Origin: Muribaculaceae bacterium
GTDB lineage: Bacteria > Bacteroidota > Bacteroidia > Bacteroidales > Muribaculaceae
DNA: 64,000 nucleotides
Direction of reading: 5' to 3'
NCBI GenBank assembly: GCA_017405965.1
Contig: JAFQZK010000037.1
Location: forward strand, 62,001 to 126,000
Positions 1 to 9,721 of this stretch are shown here, piece after piece. The notes beneath the pieces were generated by a model, which saw only the letters and a list, made by a program, of their open reading frames with translations, made no database searches and had not been told where the DNA came from. How positions within the stretch are numbered: the first letter of the stretch is position 1; each line of letters starts with the position of its first letter. A program made the position numbers and the translations under genes.

Positions 1-1605
1 GATACCGGCGCGGTAGGCGTTGGCCTGGTTACTGTTCTCGAGCACGTAGTGGTTCTGCTCAGAGTTCACCGAACGCATCGAACCCAAGATGTTGAACTCA
101 AGAGACTGATCCTGCTTGAGGATGGGCTTGATGTTCAATTCGCCCTGGAACTTAAGGTCGGTCACCTCAACGTCGATGTAGTTGGACTCCAACTCATCGA
201 AGATGTTGAAGTTGGTGTAGTTACGGATATAACGCCTGTTGGGGTCAAGGGTGCGGGCGGTATTCAACGCGAAGCTGTAGGGGTTGATATCGAAGTCACG
301 CTTTACCTCACCGTAAACAACGTCAACATTCTGGCTCAAGGTACCGGGAGCCTTCTGGTCACGGAAACTGTTACTGTTCAGAATCTTGATCCTGATCTTG
401 TCGGTCAGGTTGTAGATTGCATTAGCATTGAAGGTATAACGCTCAACACGGCTGCTCTTGTACCAACCCGGATCGGTCATCACCGATGCTGAGGTGTAGA
501 ACGAACCCTTCTCGGTACCACCCGAGATGCTGACAGCATGGTTCTGCATCACGTTGTTGTTGAACAGCAGGTCAAACCAGTCGGTGTTGCGCATCTCGGC
601 CTCACGCAGATACTGGTTGCGAGCGTTCTGGGTATTGGGCAGACCGTAGCCGGTAACCGGATCATAGGTGTCCATCAAGGTGTACATCTGACCATAGATA
701 CCCGAGGTGGTGCTGTTCACCAGGCTGGCATACTCGAGCCAACCCTTCTGCTCCATCTCACGCAAGATACTCATCTGCTCCTGAGAGTTACAGATGTTGA
801 AGTCGCGGTAGTTGGGCTTCAAGCGATAGGTGAACTCACCAGTGTAGTTGATTGAAGAAGTACCCTTGCGACCGGTCTTGGTCGTGATAACGATCACACC
901 GGCGTTGGCCTTAGCACCGTAGATAGATGTTGCTGAACCATCCTTCAGGATCTGGAAGCTCTCGATATCGTCGGCGTTAAGACCGGCAACAGCCGAGGCG
1001 ATCAGCGTGGTAGCGTCACCCGACGACAGATCGTCGGCGCTGATGTCCACGTTGTCCTCCAGAATCACACCATCCACAACCCACAGGGGCTTGGAGCTAC
1101 CGTAGATAGAGGTAGCACCGCGCACGCGGATTTTGGGTGCAGTACCAAAGGTACCTGACACGTTCTGTACCTGCACACCCGACACGCGGCCCTCAAGACC
1201 ACGGCTGACGTCGGCAACACCCGAGAGTTTGGTCTTCTCGGCGTCGACGCTCTGGGTAGCACCGGTAAAGAGTCGTTTGTCCACCTTCTGGTAACCGGTG
1301 ACAACGACCTCGTTAAGCATCTCACCCTTGGGCTTAAGAATGATGGTCATGCCGGACTTAGCAGCCACGATGGCATCCTCATAACCCACATAGGTGACTT
1401 TAATCTTTGTGCCTGCCGGCACATTCAATGTGAAATGACCGTCAAAATCGGTAGCCACGCCGTTCTTGGGATTGCTCTGCTGAACGACCGAAGCACCGAT
1501 TACCGGTTCGTTGTTCTCGTCATACACCGTTCCGCTCACCTGTGCCGAAACACCAAGCGCGGCAAGTGCCATGACAAGGAACAAGAGTAAATGTTTAAGA
1601 CTCAT
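1..1605 (-). CDS. SusC/RagA-family TonB-dependent outer membrane receptor (N-terminal part)
   Basis: The frame runs from an ATG at 1605 to the window edge, giving 535 residues of a protein normally near 1000, so its beta-barrel C-terminus and any SusD partner lie outside. Seen: a signal peptide ending near ALGVSAQ, a carboxypeptidase-regulatory-like domain (VSGTVYDENNEPVIGASV, about residues 22-95), the TonB-box-like EVVVTGYQ, and a plug domain with IRVRGATSIYGSSKPLWVVDG and a typical SusC segment (SIYGAKANAGVIVITTKTG). The family imports glycans or other large nutrients across the outer membrane using TonB energy. The substrate cannot be told from this part. A leader of roughly 215 nt precedes it. 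Confidence 0.95.
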   Translation of the reverse strand, partial: MSLKHLLLFLVMALAALGVSAQVSGTVYDENNEPVIGASVVQQSNPKNGVATDFDGHFTLNVPAGTKIKVTYVGYEDAIVAAKSGMTIILKPKGEMLNEVVVTGYQKVDKRLFTGATQSVDAEKTKLSGVADVSRGLEGRVSGVQVQNVSGTFGTAPKIRVRGATSIYGSSKPLWVVDGVILEDNVDISADDLSSGDATTLIASAVAGLNADDIESFQILKDGSATSIYGAKANAGVIVITTKTGRKGTSSINYTGEFTYRLKPNYRDFNICNSQEQMSILREMEQKGWLEYASLVNSTTSGIYGQMYTLMDTYDPVTGYGLPNTQNARNQYLREAEMRNTDWFDLLFNNNVMQNHAVSISGGTEKGSFYTSASVMTDPGWYKSSRVERYTFNANAIYNLTDKIRIKILNSNSFRDQKAPGTLSQNVDVVYGEVKRDFDINPYSFALNTARTLDPNRRYIRNYTNFNIFDELESNYIDVEVTDLKFQGELNIKPILKQDQSLEFNILGSMRSVNSEQNHYVLENSNQANAYRAGI

Positions 1606-1827
1606 AAATTTTAGTTTAATTGATTAATTATTAATGTTTTAAAAGTTTTTACTTCATTTGTGGTATTACCCATCTTTCGGCAAAGGGCGTTAAAACATAA
1701 AACTAGCGTAAAACCTGGGCGGCATTAATTCCAGGCTCTACTTCAGATTCAGGCTCCAATCTATACAACAGATTGATTATCTACAGTTTCTCTGTTTCTT
1801 AACAACATCTTTAAAAAGATAGGCTTG

Positions 1828-1835
1828 CAAAGTTA
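1828..1835 (-). promoter_or_regulatory. Bacteroidetes -7 box for the SusC gene
   Basis: On the minus strand this reads TAACTTTG, matching TAnnTTTG. No convincing TTTG -33 element is found at the expected distance. It would give a 5' leader of about 215 nt before the receptor start. The interval 1606-2055 holds no other gene; the part from 1840 to 1900 is very AT-rich. Confidence 0.6.
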
Positions 1836-2014
1836 CTACTATTTTTTTATAAATAATGTAATTTTGTCAAAAAGTTTCTATTTTTTTTGCCATAATGCTA
1901 CTGGAAATACCCAAAAATATTGATTCACAAGATTTTAACTGACATATCCCGAAAATAAACGAAAACTATCGGAATTTATGGTCCCAGACAGGCCGCAAAT
2001 TGGAAGAAAGACAG

Positions 2015-2022
2015 TAACTTTG
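2015..2022 (+). promoter_or_regulatory. -7 box for the pseudouridine synthase gene
   Basis: TAACTTTG matches the Bacteroidetes TAnnTTTG box and lies 33 bases before the chosen ATG at 2056. An ATG at 1978 lies upstream of this box, which argues against it as the real start. Confidence 0.6.
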
Positions 2023-2055
2023 CACGGCCGCCCACAACGACGCGCCCACAACGAC

Positions 2056-2724
2056 ATGGAAATCGTATATGAAGACAACCACATCATCGTCGTCAACAAG
2101 AGCGCTGGCGAACTGGTGCAGGGCGACCGCACCGGCGACCCCACGCTCATCGACACGGTGAAAGCCTGGATCAAGGAGAAATATGACAAGCCCGGCAATG
2201 TGTTCCTGGGCGTGACTCACCGCATCGACCGTCCCACCTGCGGCCTTGTGGTGATGGCCAAGACCAGCAAGGGCCTGTCGAGGATGAACGAACTCTTCCG
2301 CAAGGGCGAGGTCCACAAGACCTACTGGGCCGTGGTCGGCAAGCAACCGCCCGAACAGGAAGCCACCCTCACCCACTACCTCAAGAGCGTGGAAAGCAAC
2401 AACAAGACCCACGTGAGCATCGTGCCGCGTGAAGGTCACCAGAAGGCAGTGCTGCACTACCGCGTCATCGCTGCCAGCCAGCGTTACTGGCTCCTTGAGG
2501 TGGACCTGATCACCGGACGCAAACACCAGATTCGCGCCCAGCTGTCGGCCATCGGCTGTCCCATCAAGGGCGACCTCAAGTACGGCGCGCCGCGCAGCAA
2601 CCCCGACGGCGGCATCTCGCTGCAGGCCCACCGCATCCGCTTCACCCACCCCGTCAGCGGCAATGAAATCGACATCACCGCCCCGCTGCCCGACGACTTC
2701 CGCCGCCTGGGCTTTGACATGTGA
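2056..2724 (+). CDS. RluA/RluD-family 23S rRNA or tRNA pseudouridine synthase
   Basis: A 222-residue protein starting MEIVYEDNHIIVVNK, the usual opening of this family. The catalytic motif HRIDRPTCGLVV (family form HRLDxxTSGL) carries the active Asp near residue 59; GRKHQIRAQLSAIG and SLQAHRIRFTHP are the other conserved blocks. There is no N-terminal S4 domain, so it resembles the short RluA/RluC-like enzymes of Bacteroidetes rather than RluD. The frame is open from 1978, but the promoter box at 2015-2022 and the family start support 2056. It isomerises uridine in structured RNA; the target site is not deducible. Confidence 0.9.
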   Translation: MEIVYEDNHIIVVNKSAGELVQGDRTGDPTLIDTVKAWIKEKYDKPGNVFLGVTHRIDRPTCGLVVMAKTSKGLSRMNELFRKGEVHKTYWAVVGKQPPEQEATLTHYLKSVESNNKTHVSIVPREGHQKAVLHYRVIAASQRYWLLEVDLITGRKHQIRAQLSAIGCPIKGDLKYGAPRSNPDGGISLQAHRIRFTHPVSGNEIDITAPLPDDFRRLGFDM

Positions 2725-2735
2725 CGAAAAAAAGT

Positions 2736-2743
2736 TATCTTTG
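2736..2743 (+). promoter_or_regulatory. -7 box for fumarase
   Basis: TATCTTTG matches TAnnTTTG and lies 43 bases before the fumarase ATG and directly after the stop of the pseudouridine synthase gene, so fumarase has its own promoter. Confidence 0.6.
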
Positions 2744-2786
2744 CGGCACCGAAATCAACTATTAACAAAATAACGTTAACTAAATT

Positions 2787-4412
2787 ATGGCAAACAATCC
2801 CGAATTCCGCTATGCGCCCATGTTCCAGTTGGGCAAAGACGACACTGAATACTACAAACTCACCAGCGACTACGTGTCGGTGGGCGAGTTTGAAGGCAAG
2901 CCCATCCTCAAAATCGAGCCCGAGGCTCTGACGATGCTTGCCCAGCAGGCATTCCGCGACGTGAACTTCCTGTTACGCCGCTCCCACAACGAGCAGGTGG
3001 CCAAGATCCTGCGCGACCCCGAGGCCAGCGACAACGACAAGTACGTGGCACTGACCTTCCTGCGCAACGCCGAGGTGGCCGCCAAGGGGCAGTTGCCCTT
3101 GTGCCAGGATACCGGCACCGCCATCATCCACGGCGAGAAGGGCCAGCAGGTGTGGACGGGTTTCTGTGACGAGGAGGCCCTGGCCCGCGGTGTTTACAAC
3201 ACCTACACCCAAGAGAACCTGCGCTACTCGCAGAATGCCCCCCTGAGCATGTATGAGGAGGTGAACACCCGTTGCAACCTGCCCGCTCAGATTGACCTGG
3301 AGTGCGCCGAGGGCATGGAATACCACTTCCTGTGCGTCACCAAGGGTGGCGGCAGCGCCAACAAGACTTACCTGTACCAGATGACCAAGGCCGTGCTCAA
3401 CCCCGCCACGCTGGTGCCCTTCCTGGTTGAAAAGATGCGCAGCCTGGGCACTGCAGCCTGCCCGCCCTACCATATCGCGTTTGTCATCGGCGGCACCAGT
3501 GCCGAGAAGAACTTGCTGACTGTCAAGCTGGCTTCGACCCATTACTATGACAACTTGCCCACCACGGGCGACGAGACAGGCCGCGCCTTCCGCGACGTGG
3601 AGCTGGAGAAGCAAGTGTTCGAGGAGGCCTGTAAAATTGGCTTGGGCGCCCAATTCGGCGGCAAATTCATGGCTCATGACGTGCGCATCGTGCGTCTGCC
3701 GCGCCATGGTGCATCCTGCCCCATCGGCCTGGGCGTGAGCTGCAGTGCCGACCGCAACATCAAGGCGAAGATCAACAAGGACGGCGTGTGGATCGAGAAA
3801 CTCGACGACAAGCCCACCGAGCTGATTCCCGAAGAACTGCGCCAGGCTGGCGAAGGCGACGGCATCAAGATTGACCTGGACAAGCCCATGAGCGAGACGC
3901 TCGCCATCCTCGACAAGTATCCCGTATCGACCCGCCTGTCGCTGAGCGGCACCATCATTGTGGGCCGAGACATTGCCCACGCCAAGTGGAAAGAGCGCTA
4001 TGACCGCGGTGACGGCATCCCCCAGTACATCAAGGATCACCCCGTGCTCTATGCCGGTCCGGCCAAGACCCCGAAGGGCATGCCGTGTGGCTCGATGGGC
4101 CCGACGACAGCCAACCGCATGGATCCCTATGTTGACCTGTTCCAGAGCCTGGGCGGCAGTATGGTGATGATTGCCAAGGGCAATCGCAGCCAGGAGGTCA
4201 CCGATGCCTGCAAGAAGCACGGTGGTTTCTACCTGGGCAGCATCGGCGGTCCCGCTGCCATCCTGTCTCAGGAGAGCATCAAGAGCATCGAGTGCGTCGA
4301 GTATCCCGAGCTGGGTATGGAAGCCGTATGGAAAATCCGCGTCGTGGACTTCCCGGCCTTCATCCTCGTGGACAACAAGGGCAACGATTTCTTCAAGAAA
4401 ATCGGTCTCTAA
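2787..4412 (+). CDS. Class I (iron-sulfur) fumarate hydratase
   Basis: A 541-residue protein, the normal length for the [4Fe-4S] class I fumarases (FumA/FumB type) that interconvert fumarate and malate. Conserved blocks visible: [11 protein letters not shown] with a cluster-ligand Cys near residue 105, [27 protein letters not shown] with another candidate ligand Cys, [14 protein letters not shown], and the C-terminal [14 protein letters not shown]. In anaerobic Bacteroidales this enzyme works in the reductive branch that leads to succinate. It is monocistronic, with its own promoter box upstream and a strong hairpin terminator downstream. Confidence 0.96.
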   Translation: MANNPEFRYAPMFQLGKDDTEYYKLTSDYVSVGEFEGKPILKIEPEALTMLAQQAFRDVNFLLRRSHNEQVAKILRDPEASDNDKYVALTFLRNAEVAAKGQLPLCQDTGTAIIHGEKGQQVWTGFCDEEALARGVYNTYTQENLRYSQNAPLSMYEEVNTRCNLPAQIDLECAEGMEYHFLCVTKGGGSANKTYLYQMTKAVLNPATLVPFLVEKMRSLGTAACPPYHIAFVIGGTSAEKNLLTVKLASTHYYDNLPTTGDETGRAFRDVELEKQVFEEACKIGLGAQFGGKFMAHDVRIVRLPRHGASCPIGLGVSCSADRNIKAKINKDGVWIEKLDDKPTELIPEELRQAGEGDGIKIDLDKPMSETLAILDKYPVSTRLSLSGTIIVGRDIAHAKWKERYDRGDGIPQYIKDHPVLYAGPAKTPKGMPCGSMGPTTANRMDPYVDLFQSLGGSMVMIAKGNRSQEVTDACKKHGGFYLGSIGGPAAILSQESIKSIECVEYPELGMEAVWKIRVVDFPAFILVDNKGNDFFKKIGL

Positions 4413-4446
4413 TCCCATCTTCGACGCTTGAAACATGACATCATTT

Positions 4447-4480
4447 GGGGCTGCACCAGCGTTGGTGCAGCCCCTTTTTT
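4447..4480 (+). terminator. Intrinsic terminator after fumarase
   Basis: An 11-bp GC-rich perfect stem (4447-4457 with 4464-4474), a 6-base loop and six T residues at 4475-4480. Confidence 0.9.
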
Positions 4481-4554
4481 GCCATTTTAGTCGCCAAAAC
4501 ACTATGGTTTCTGGTAAAAATATGTTAAAAAACACATTTTTTTGGCTTCAACAC

Positions 4555-4584
4555 TTGTCGGGTTGGGAAAAAGCAGTACCTTTG
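4555..4584 (+). promoter_or_regulatory. Promoter of tRNA-fMet
   Basis: TTG at 4555-4557, a 19-base spacer, then TACCTTTG at 4577-4584: a textbook Bacteroidetes -33/-7 pair, 11 bases before the tRNA. Confidence 0.8.
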
Positions 4585-4595
4585 CAGTCGCAAAT

Positions 4596-4667
4596 TGCGG
4601 GATGGAGCAGTGGCAGCTCGTTGGGCTCATAACCCAAAGGTCGTCAGTTCGAGTCTGGCTCCCGCTA
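4596..4667 (+). tRNA. Initiator tRNA-fMet (CAT)
   Basis: A complete cloverleaf with anticodon loop CTCATAA. Initiator hallmarks are present: three consecutive G-C pairs at the base of the anticodon stem (TTGGG with CCCAA), an A11-T24 pair in the D stem (GAGC with GCTC), and an unpaired first position (T opposite T) before the GCGGGA/TCCCGC acceptor stem. The discriminator is A; CCA is not encoded (CTA follows). A promoter and a terminator flank it closely, so it is a single-gene unit. Confidence 0.93.
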
Positions 4668-4675
4668 CTAACGAG

Positions 4676-4707
4676 GAGGTTGAGCGCAAGCTTGACCTCT
4701 TTTTTTT
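4676..4707 (+). terminator. Intrinsic terminator after tRNA-fMet
   Basis: A 10-bp stem with two G-T pairs (4676-4685 with 4690-4699), loop GCAA, followed by eight T residues. Confidence 0.85.
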
Positions 4708-4739
4708 GTGCCGTTTTGTGACTTAATGAGAGCCGCGTC

Positions 4740-4770
4740 TTGCACAGTTGTCAAAAGTTGTGTAAATTTG
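4740..4770 (+). promoter_or_regulatory. Promoter of the GT4 gene
   Basis: TTG at 4740-4742, a 20-base spacer, and TAAATTTG at 4763-4770, 28 bases before the ATG at 4799. Confidence 0.65.
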
Positions 4771-4798
4771 CCTTCGGCAAAACAAAAAACACCAAGTT

Positions 4799-5974
4799 AT
4801 GAAACAGATTGCGGTACTCTTTGAAGGTGACATCAATCGGCGACTCGGCGTGTTCAATGCGGTGATCAGCCGCGTGAAACATCTGCAGCAAATCGCTGAT
4901 TACAAGATAGATGTCCACATGTTGCAAGTCTATGACGGCTGGCTGATGAGGCGTGTGAGGCACACGCGCAAGGTCGATTTCCGCCCCGATTACATCGAGG
5001 CCGACGGCGTGAACGTGCACGTCACCTGGTTCAGGCGCCGCTGGAGCGACGCCATCATGCACCGGCTCTTCAAGAAGCCGCCGCGCCAGCTGCTGCGCCG
5101 CCTGCATCGCCTGGGTTGGGAGATGCGCGGCCACGACTTGGTGAGCGCTCACGACCGCATCATGGGCCATGTCGCCGTCTTCGCCGGCGAGAAGCTCCAC
5201 ATTCCCAGCTTCATCACCTGGCACGGCGCCAGCATCTACACCGACCCTCCCCGCGACCCGATGATAAAAGACCTGACCATCAAGCTGTTGCATAGCGCCA
5301 CCTGTAATTTCTTCGTCAGTCAGGGTCTGCTCGACAAAGCGCACGCCGAGCTCACGACAGGCTTCCCTGCCGATATCCTGCTCAACGGCGCCAGCGAGCA
5401 ATTCCGCCGCTACAGTGATGAGGAACGCGCCCTCTTGCGTGATAAATACAACGTCAACTACGACCAAAAGGTTGTCGCCTTTGTGGGCCGCTTCGAACCC
5501 GTGAAGAATGTCACCCTGCTGCCCGACATCTACAAGATGCTCGAAACAAAGTATGGCAGCGAGCTGACATTCTGGGCGATTGGCGACGGCATTCAGCTTG
5601 AAGAGACGCGCCGACTGATGAAAGAAAAAGGCGTGAAATGCCATTTCACCGGCAAGGTGCCGCCCGAAGAAATCCCTGACTTGCTCAACTGCGTGGATCT
5701 GCTCGTGCTGCCCAGCAGCCTCGAGGGCCTGCCCCTCGTGGTCATCGAGGCCCTGTCGTGCGGAGCCCATGTCGTGGCCACCAACGTCATCGGCACCGCC
5801 GAGGCCGTTGGCCGTGAAAACGCCATCGATCTGGGCGACAATTTTGTGGAGCGTTTCACCGACCGCGCCGTGCAATTGCTCACTGGCGATATCGATCAGC
5901 TACTGCCTCCCGAGGTGAGCTGGACCGCCACTGCCGACAAAGAAAACCGCATTTACCACCAATATCTTGATTAG
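4799..5974 (+). CDS. GT4-family glycosyltransferase
   Basis: A 391-residue GT-B fold enzyme. The C-terminal half has the GT4 signatures: VVAFVGRFEPVKNV near residue 223, a GDG turn, and the PSSLEGLPLVVIEALSCG block carrying the E-x7-E nucleotide-sugar site near residue 305. The N-terminal half (DINRRLGVFNAVI, SAHDRIMGHVAV, TWHGASI) is the acceptor domain. It stands alone with its own promoter, away from the polysaccharide locus at 31-64 kb, so it may serve another glycan. Sugar and acceptor are unknown. Confidence 0.85.
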   Translation: MKQIAVLFEGDINRRLGVFNAVISRVKHLQQIADYKIDVHMLQVYDGWLMRRVRHTRKVDFRPDYIEADGVNVHVTWFRRRWSDAIMHRLFKKPPRQLLRRLHRLGWEMRGHDLVSAHDRIMGHVAVFAGEKLHIPSFITWHGASIYTDPPRDPMIKDLTIKLLHSATCNFFVSQGLLDKAHAELTTGFPADILLNGASEQFRRYSDEERALLRDKYNVNYDQKVVAFVGRFEPVKNVTLLPDIYKMLETKYGSELTFWAIGDGIQLEETRRLMKEKGVKCHFTGKVPPEEIPDLLNCVDLLVLPSSLEGLPLVVIEALSCGAHVVATNVIGTAEAVGRENAIDLGDNFVERFTDRAVQLLTGDIDQLLPPEVSWTATADKENRIYHQYLD

Positions 5975-6013
5975 CAACAAACACATGATTGATTATCAGT
6001 TAATTTATAATCA

Positions 6014-6038
6014 AGTATTAAAGTGATTGTTTAATACT
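6014..6038. other. AT-rich stem-loop between the GT4 gene and priA
   Basis: A perfect 9-bp AT-rich inverted repeat (6014-6022 with 6030-6038) with a 7-base loop, in the gene-free interval 5975-6151. There is no T tract, so it is a weak terminator candidate at best. Confidence 0.35.
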
Positions 6039-6151
6039 GAATCAGATTGTTACAATTTGACAACCGATGTAAATATTCCTTTTGTCTATTCATTGATAAT
6101 CAATGATAATAAATCGTAAACTTCAAGTAAAAATTTAATTCCTCAATATTT

Positions 6152-8614
6152 ATGCCCAAATTCGCCGAAACACTGCTTCCGTTGGCCCTTCCGGGGACCT
6201 ACACCTATCGTATTCCTGAGGGGATGACGCTGTCGATAGGGATGCGTGTTTTGGTGCCTTTTGGCCGCAAGAAAATCTTCACTGCCATCGTGATGAGTTT
6301 GCACGACAGGGAGCCCAAGGGCTATGACGTGAAGGAGATTTTGGGCACCCTTGACGACAAACCCATCGTGCGTCATCCGCAGTTAGACTTCTGGCAATGG
6401 ATTGCCGATTATTACCTCTGCTCGATGGGCGAGGTGTATAAGGCCGCTGTTCCATCGGGACTGAAAGTGGAGAGCGAGACGACCATCAGCGTCAATCCCG
6501 ACTTTGAGGAGAGCGAACCCGGGCAACTCACCGATCACGAACGGGTGATTCTGGACTTCACAGCGCAGCGCGGACGCGTTCAGATTGCCGAAATCGCCAA
6601 GGCAACCGGCTTCAAGACCGTAGAACGAAATGTCAGCCGCTTGCTCGACATGGACGCGTTACACGTGAGCGAGCGCGTCATCGACAACTACCGTCCTAAA
6701 ACCGAGCCTTGCGTCCGTCTGACGGTCGCCCGTGACAACGAACAGGCTCTGCATCAATACTTTGACCAACTCAAGCGGGCGCCCAAACAAGAGACGCTGC
6801 TGCTGGCCTACCTGGACATGTCGCACTGGCTGCAGGGCGGTGAAGTCAAGGAGGTGAGCAAGGAGAACCTATTGAAACGCGCCGGCGTGAGCAGTGCAGT
6901 GCTCCACGAAGCTGTGAAACGCGGCATTTTTGAGATTTACAAGAAAGAAATCAACCGTTTTGCCGAACTGGGCAGCATACTGGAAGCACCCCCCGCATTG
7001 AGTGAGGAGCAAAAACGAGCCTATACCGAGATCCATCAATCGATGCGCCAGCACCCCATCACCCTGCTGCACGGCGTCACCAGCAGCGGCAAGACATCGG
7101 TCTATATGCACCTGATCACCGACGCCCTGCAACTGGGCAAGCAAGTGCTTTACCTCGTGCCCGAGATCGCGTTGACGACCCAACTCACCCGTCGGTTGCG
7201 CCGCGTGTTCGGCGACCGTCTGCTCATCTACCATTCCAAGTTCAGCGACAACGAGCGCGTTGACATCTGGAAACGGCTGTTAGGCTCCAATGAGCCCTGC
7301 GTGGTCATCGGCGTACGTTCGTCGGTATTTCTCCCCTACTCCAACCTGGGCCTGGTCATCGTCGACGAAGAGCACGACAGCAGCTATAAGCAGCAAGACC
7401 CCGCTCCACGCTACAACGGCCGCAACGCCGCGCTGGTGCTGGCCCAGATGCACGGCGCCAAGACCGTCCTGGGCTCGGCGACGCCTGCCATCGAAGTCTA
7501 TCACATGGCCCAGGAAGGCCGCTATGGCCTGGTGAAGCTGATGACCCGCTACGGAGACATCAAGATGCCCGATGTCAAGGTCATCGATACCATCGAAGCC
7601 CGCAAGCGCCGCGAAATGAGCGGTCTGTTCAGCCACGAACTCATCGCCAATTGCCGCAAGGCGCTCAATAACGGCGAGCAAGTCATCCTGTTCCAGAACC
7701 GACGCGGCTACTCCCCCATGGTGCGTTGCAAAGAATGTGGCTGGGTGCCCAAATGTGAGAACTGCGACGTGTCGCTCACCTATCACAAGCACAACCGCAG
7801 CCTGGTGTGCCACTATTGCGGCTACACCATCTCGTTGCCCGACCTTTGCCCCGCATGTCAACTTCCTGGCATCGAGATTGTTGGCTACGGCACCGAACGC
7901 ATCGAAGACGACATCGATGCCGTGTTCCCCGGTGAAAAGATCTCCCGCATGGATCTGGACACCACGCGCAGCAAGAACAGCTATGACCGCATCATCGACG
8001 AGTTCTCCCAGCACCGCACCAACATCCTGGTGGGCACCCAGATGGTGACCAAGGGACTGGACTTTGATGCGGTGAGCATTGTGGGCATCCTCAATGCCGA
8101 CACGATGATCAATTTCCCCGATTTCCGCAGCCACGAACGGGCCTTCGACATGCTGGAGCAAGTGTCGGGACGAGCCGGCAGGGCTCACAAGCAAGGCCAA
8201 GTCATCATCCAGACCAGCCAGCCCGACCACGACGTCATCAAGTATGTCCAGGCCCATGACTACGAGGGCTTTTACCAGCATGAACTGGCTGACCGCCAAA
8301 AGTTTGGCTACCCGCCGTTCACCAAGGTCATCAACATCTACCTCAAGCACCGCGAGGACACGACTGTGGGCGAACTGGCCGTGCGATACAGCAGCCTGCT
8401 CAGGCAAGTCTTCGGCACGCGCGTGTTAGGTCCCATGGCACCCTTCGTGTCAAAGGTCCAGAACCTCTACATCCGCCAAATTACCCTCAAGATGGAGACT
8501 GCCGCCTCGATGACCAAGGTCAAGAAAATCCTGCGCGACCTCTACGAGCAGATGATCGCCGCCGACGCCCGCATGAAGGCCGTCAAACTCTACTACGACG
8601 TCGATCCCGTGTAA
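6152..8614 (+). CDS. priA: Primosomal protein N' (replication restart helicase PriA)
   Basis: An 820-residue superfamily 2 helicase. Seen: an N-terminal DNA-binding domain beginning with FAETLLPLALPGTYTYRIP, Walker A GVTSSGKT near residue 308, Walker B DEEHD near 404, GSATPAIE, then the zinc-binding insertion with paired cysteines (CKECGW, CENCD, CHYCG, CPAC, about residues 527-570), and the C-terminal helicase motifs GTQMVTKGLDF and QVSGRAGRAHK. PriA reloads the replisome at stalled forks. Length and domain order are normal. Confidence 0.96.
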   Translation: MPKFAETLLPLALPGTYTYRIPEGMTLSIGMRVLVPFGRKKIFTAIVMSLHDREPKGYDVKEILGTLDDKPIVRHPQLDFWQWIADYYLCSMGEVYKAAVPSGLKVESETTISVNPDFEESEPGQLTDHERVILDFTAQRGRVQIAEIAKATGFKTVERNVSRLLDMDALHVSERVIDNYRPKTEPCVRLTVARDNEQALHQYFDQLKRAPKQETLLLAYLDMSHWLQGGEVKEVSKENLLKRAGVSSAVLHEAVKRGIFEIYKKEINRFAELGSILEAPPALSEEQKRAYTEIHQSMRQHPITLLHGVTSSGKTSVYMHLITDALQLGKQVLYLVPEIALTTQLTRRLRRVFGDRLLIYHSKFSDNERVDIWKRLLGSNEPCVVIGVRSSVFLPYSNLGLVIVDEEHDSSYKQQDPAPRYNGRNAALVLAQMHGAKTVLGSATPAIEVYHMAQEGRYGLVKLMTRYGDIKMPDVKVIDTIEARKRREMSGLFSHELIANCRKALNNGEQVILFQNRRGYSPMVRCKECGWVPKCENCDVSLTYHKHNRSLVCHYCGYTISLPDLCPACQLPGIEIVGYGTERIEDDIDAVFPGEKISRMDLDTTRSKNSYDRIIDEFSQHRTNILVGTQMVTKGLDFDAVSIVGILNADTMINFPDFRSHERAFDMLEQVSGRAGRAHKQGQVIIQTSQPDHDVIKYVQAHDYEGFYQHELADRQKFGYPPFTKVINIYLKHREDTTVGELAVRYSSLLRQVFGTRVLGPMAPFVSKVQNLYIRQITLKMETAASMTKVKKILRDLYEQMIAADARMKAVKLYYDVDPV

Positions 8615-8723
8615 CCCGACGACAACGTGACAGCGATCGCCCGTCAGTTCCCATATCGCAAGTCAAAGAAAGTCACATCTTGAAAAAAACGGGATGATTA
8701 GGTGATAATTGGATTTTTTGGAG

Positions 8724-8731
8724 TAATTTTG
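8724..8731 (+). promoter_or_regulatory. -7 box for folD
   Basis: TAATTTTG matches TAnnTTTG and lies 53 bases before the folD ATG; no clear -33 TTG at standard spacing. Confidence 0.5.
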
Positions 8732-8784
8732 TGCCCGATTTTGAGAACAAGAACAAAACAAACAAAAAAGACATATAGATAAGT

Positions 8785-9660
8785 ATGAAACTGATAGACG
8801 GAAAAGCGACTGCAGCGGCCATCAAGGAAGAGATCAAGGCCGAGGTAGACCAGATGATAGCCGCGGGCATGAAGCGCCCGCACCTGGCAGCCGTGCTCGT
8901 GGGACACGACGGCGGCTCGGAGGCCTATGTGAAGAACAAGGTCATCGCCTGTGAGAAATGTGGTTTCAAGTCATCGCTCATCCGCATGGACGAGGATGCC
9001 AGCGAGGAACAACTGCTTGACTGCATCAAGCAGCTCAACGAGGATCCTGATGTTGACGGATTCATCGTGCAGCTGCCTCTGCCCAAGCACATCGACGAGC
9101 AACACGTGATCAATGCCATCGACTACCGCAAGGACGTTGACGGCATCCACCCGATGAACGCCGGCCGCATGGCCCTGGGTCTGCCCAGTTTCATTTCAGC
9201 CACCCCGCTGGGTATCGTCACCCTGCTGCAACGCTACAACATCCCCACTTCGGGCAAGAAATGCGTGGTGCTGGGCCGCAGCAACATCGTGGGCAAGCCC
9301 ATGGCTCAGCTTATGCTCCAGAAGCAACACGGTGACGCCACGGTAACCGTATGCCACAGCCACTCGGCGACCCTGAAAGAGGAGTGCCGCCAGGCCGACA
9401 TCATCATCGCTGCCATCGGCCGTCCCGACTTCGTCACCGCCGACATGGTGAAGGATGGCGCCGTCATCATCGACGTGGGCACCACCCGCGTTCCCGATGC
9501 CACCAGCAAGACCGGTTACCGCCTGAACGGTGACGTGAAGTTTGACGAGGTGGCTCCCAAGTGCGAGTACATCACTCCCGTCCCCGGTGGCGTTGGTCCC
9601 ATGACCATCTGCTCGCTGATGAAGAACACCCTCGCTGCCGCCAAAAAAGAGATTTATTAA
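8785..9660 (+). CDS. folD: Bifunctional methylenetetrahydrofolate dehydrogenase / methenyltetrahydrofolate cyclohydrolase
   Basis: A 291-residue protein of normal FolD length. Diagnostic blocks are the catalytic YVKNK lysine segment near residue 52, VQLPLPKHI, the [13 protein letters not shown] block, the NADP site GRSNIVGKP, and the C-terminal [10 protein letters not shown]. It interconverts 5,10-methylene- and 10-formyl-tetrahydrofolate. Together with glyA at 25.5 kb it supplies one-carbon units. It is a single gene with a long hairpin terminator immediately downstream. Confidence 0.97.
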   Translation: MKLIDGKATAAAIKEEIKAEVDQMIAAGMKRPHLAAVLVGHDGGSEAYVKNKVIACEKCGFKSSLIRMDEDASEEQLLDCIKQLNEDPDVDGFIVQLPLPKHIDEQHVINAIDYRKDVDGIHPMNAGRMALGLPSFISATPLGIVTLLQRYNIPTSGKKCVVLGRSNIVGKPMAQLMLQKQHGDATVTVCHSHSATLKEECRQADIIIAAIGRPDFVTADMVKDGAVIIDVGTTRVPDATSKTGYRLNGDVKFDEVAPKCEYITPVPGGVGPMTICSLMKNTLAAAKKEIY

Positions 9661-9681
9661 TACATTAGTATTTAACTAATT

Positions 9682-9721
9682 AAACAAGAAAGTCGAGCCA
9701 TCAGGCTCGACTTTCTTGTTT
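9682..9721. terminator. Bidirectional terminator between folD and the PBP gene
   Basis: A perfect 18-bp stem (9682-9699 with 9704-9721) with loop ATCA, ending in TTGTTT on the plus strand and matching A/T-rich ends on the other. It sits between two convergent genes; its right arm overlaps the stop codon of the minus-strand PBP gene. Confidence 0.88.

Noticed and set aside
2973-4535. A long open frame antisense to fumarase.
   Set aside because: It runs opposite to a clear enzyme and comes from the GC-rich codon pattern; no domain is visible.
5975-6151. The AT-rich interval before priA as a replication origin.
   Set aside because: No DnaA boxes or typical origin genes are seen; only a short hairpin.
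7280-8407. A minus-strand frame over priA, and similar ones over the PBP gene.
   Set aside because: Both sit inside strong conserved genes and show no domain or signal.
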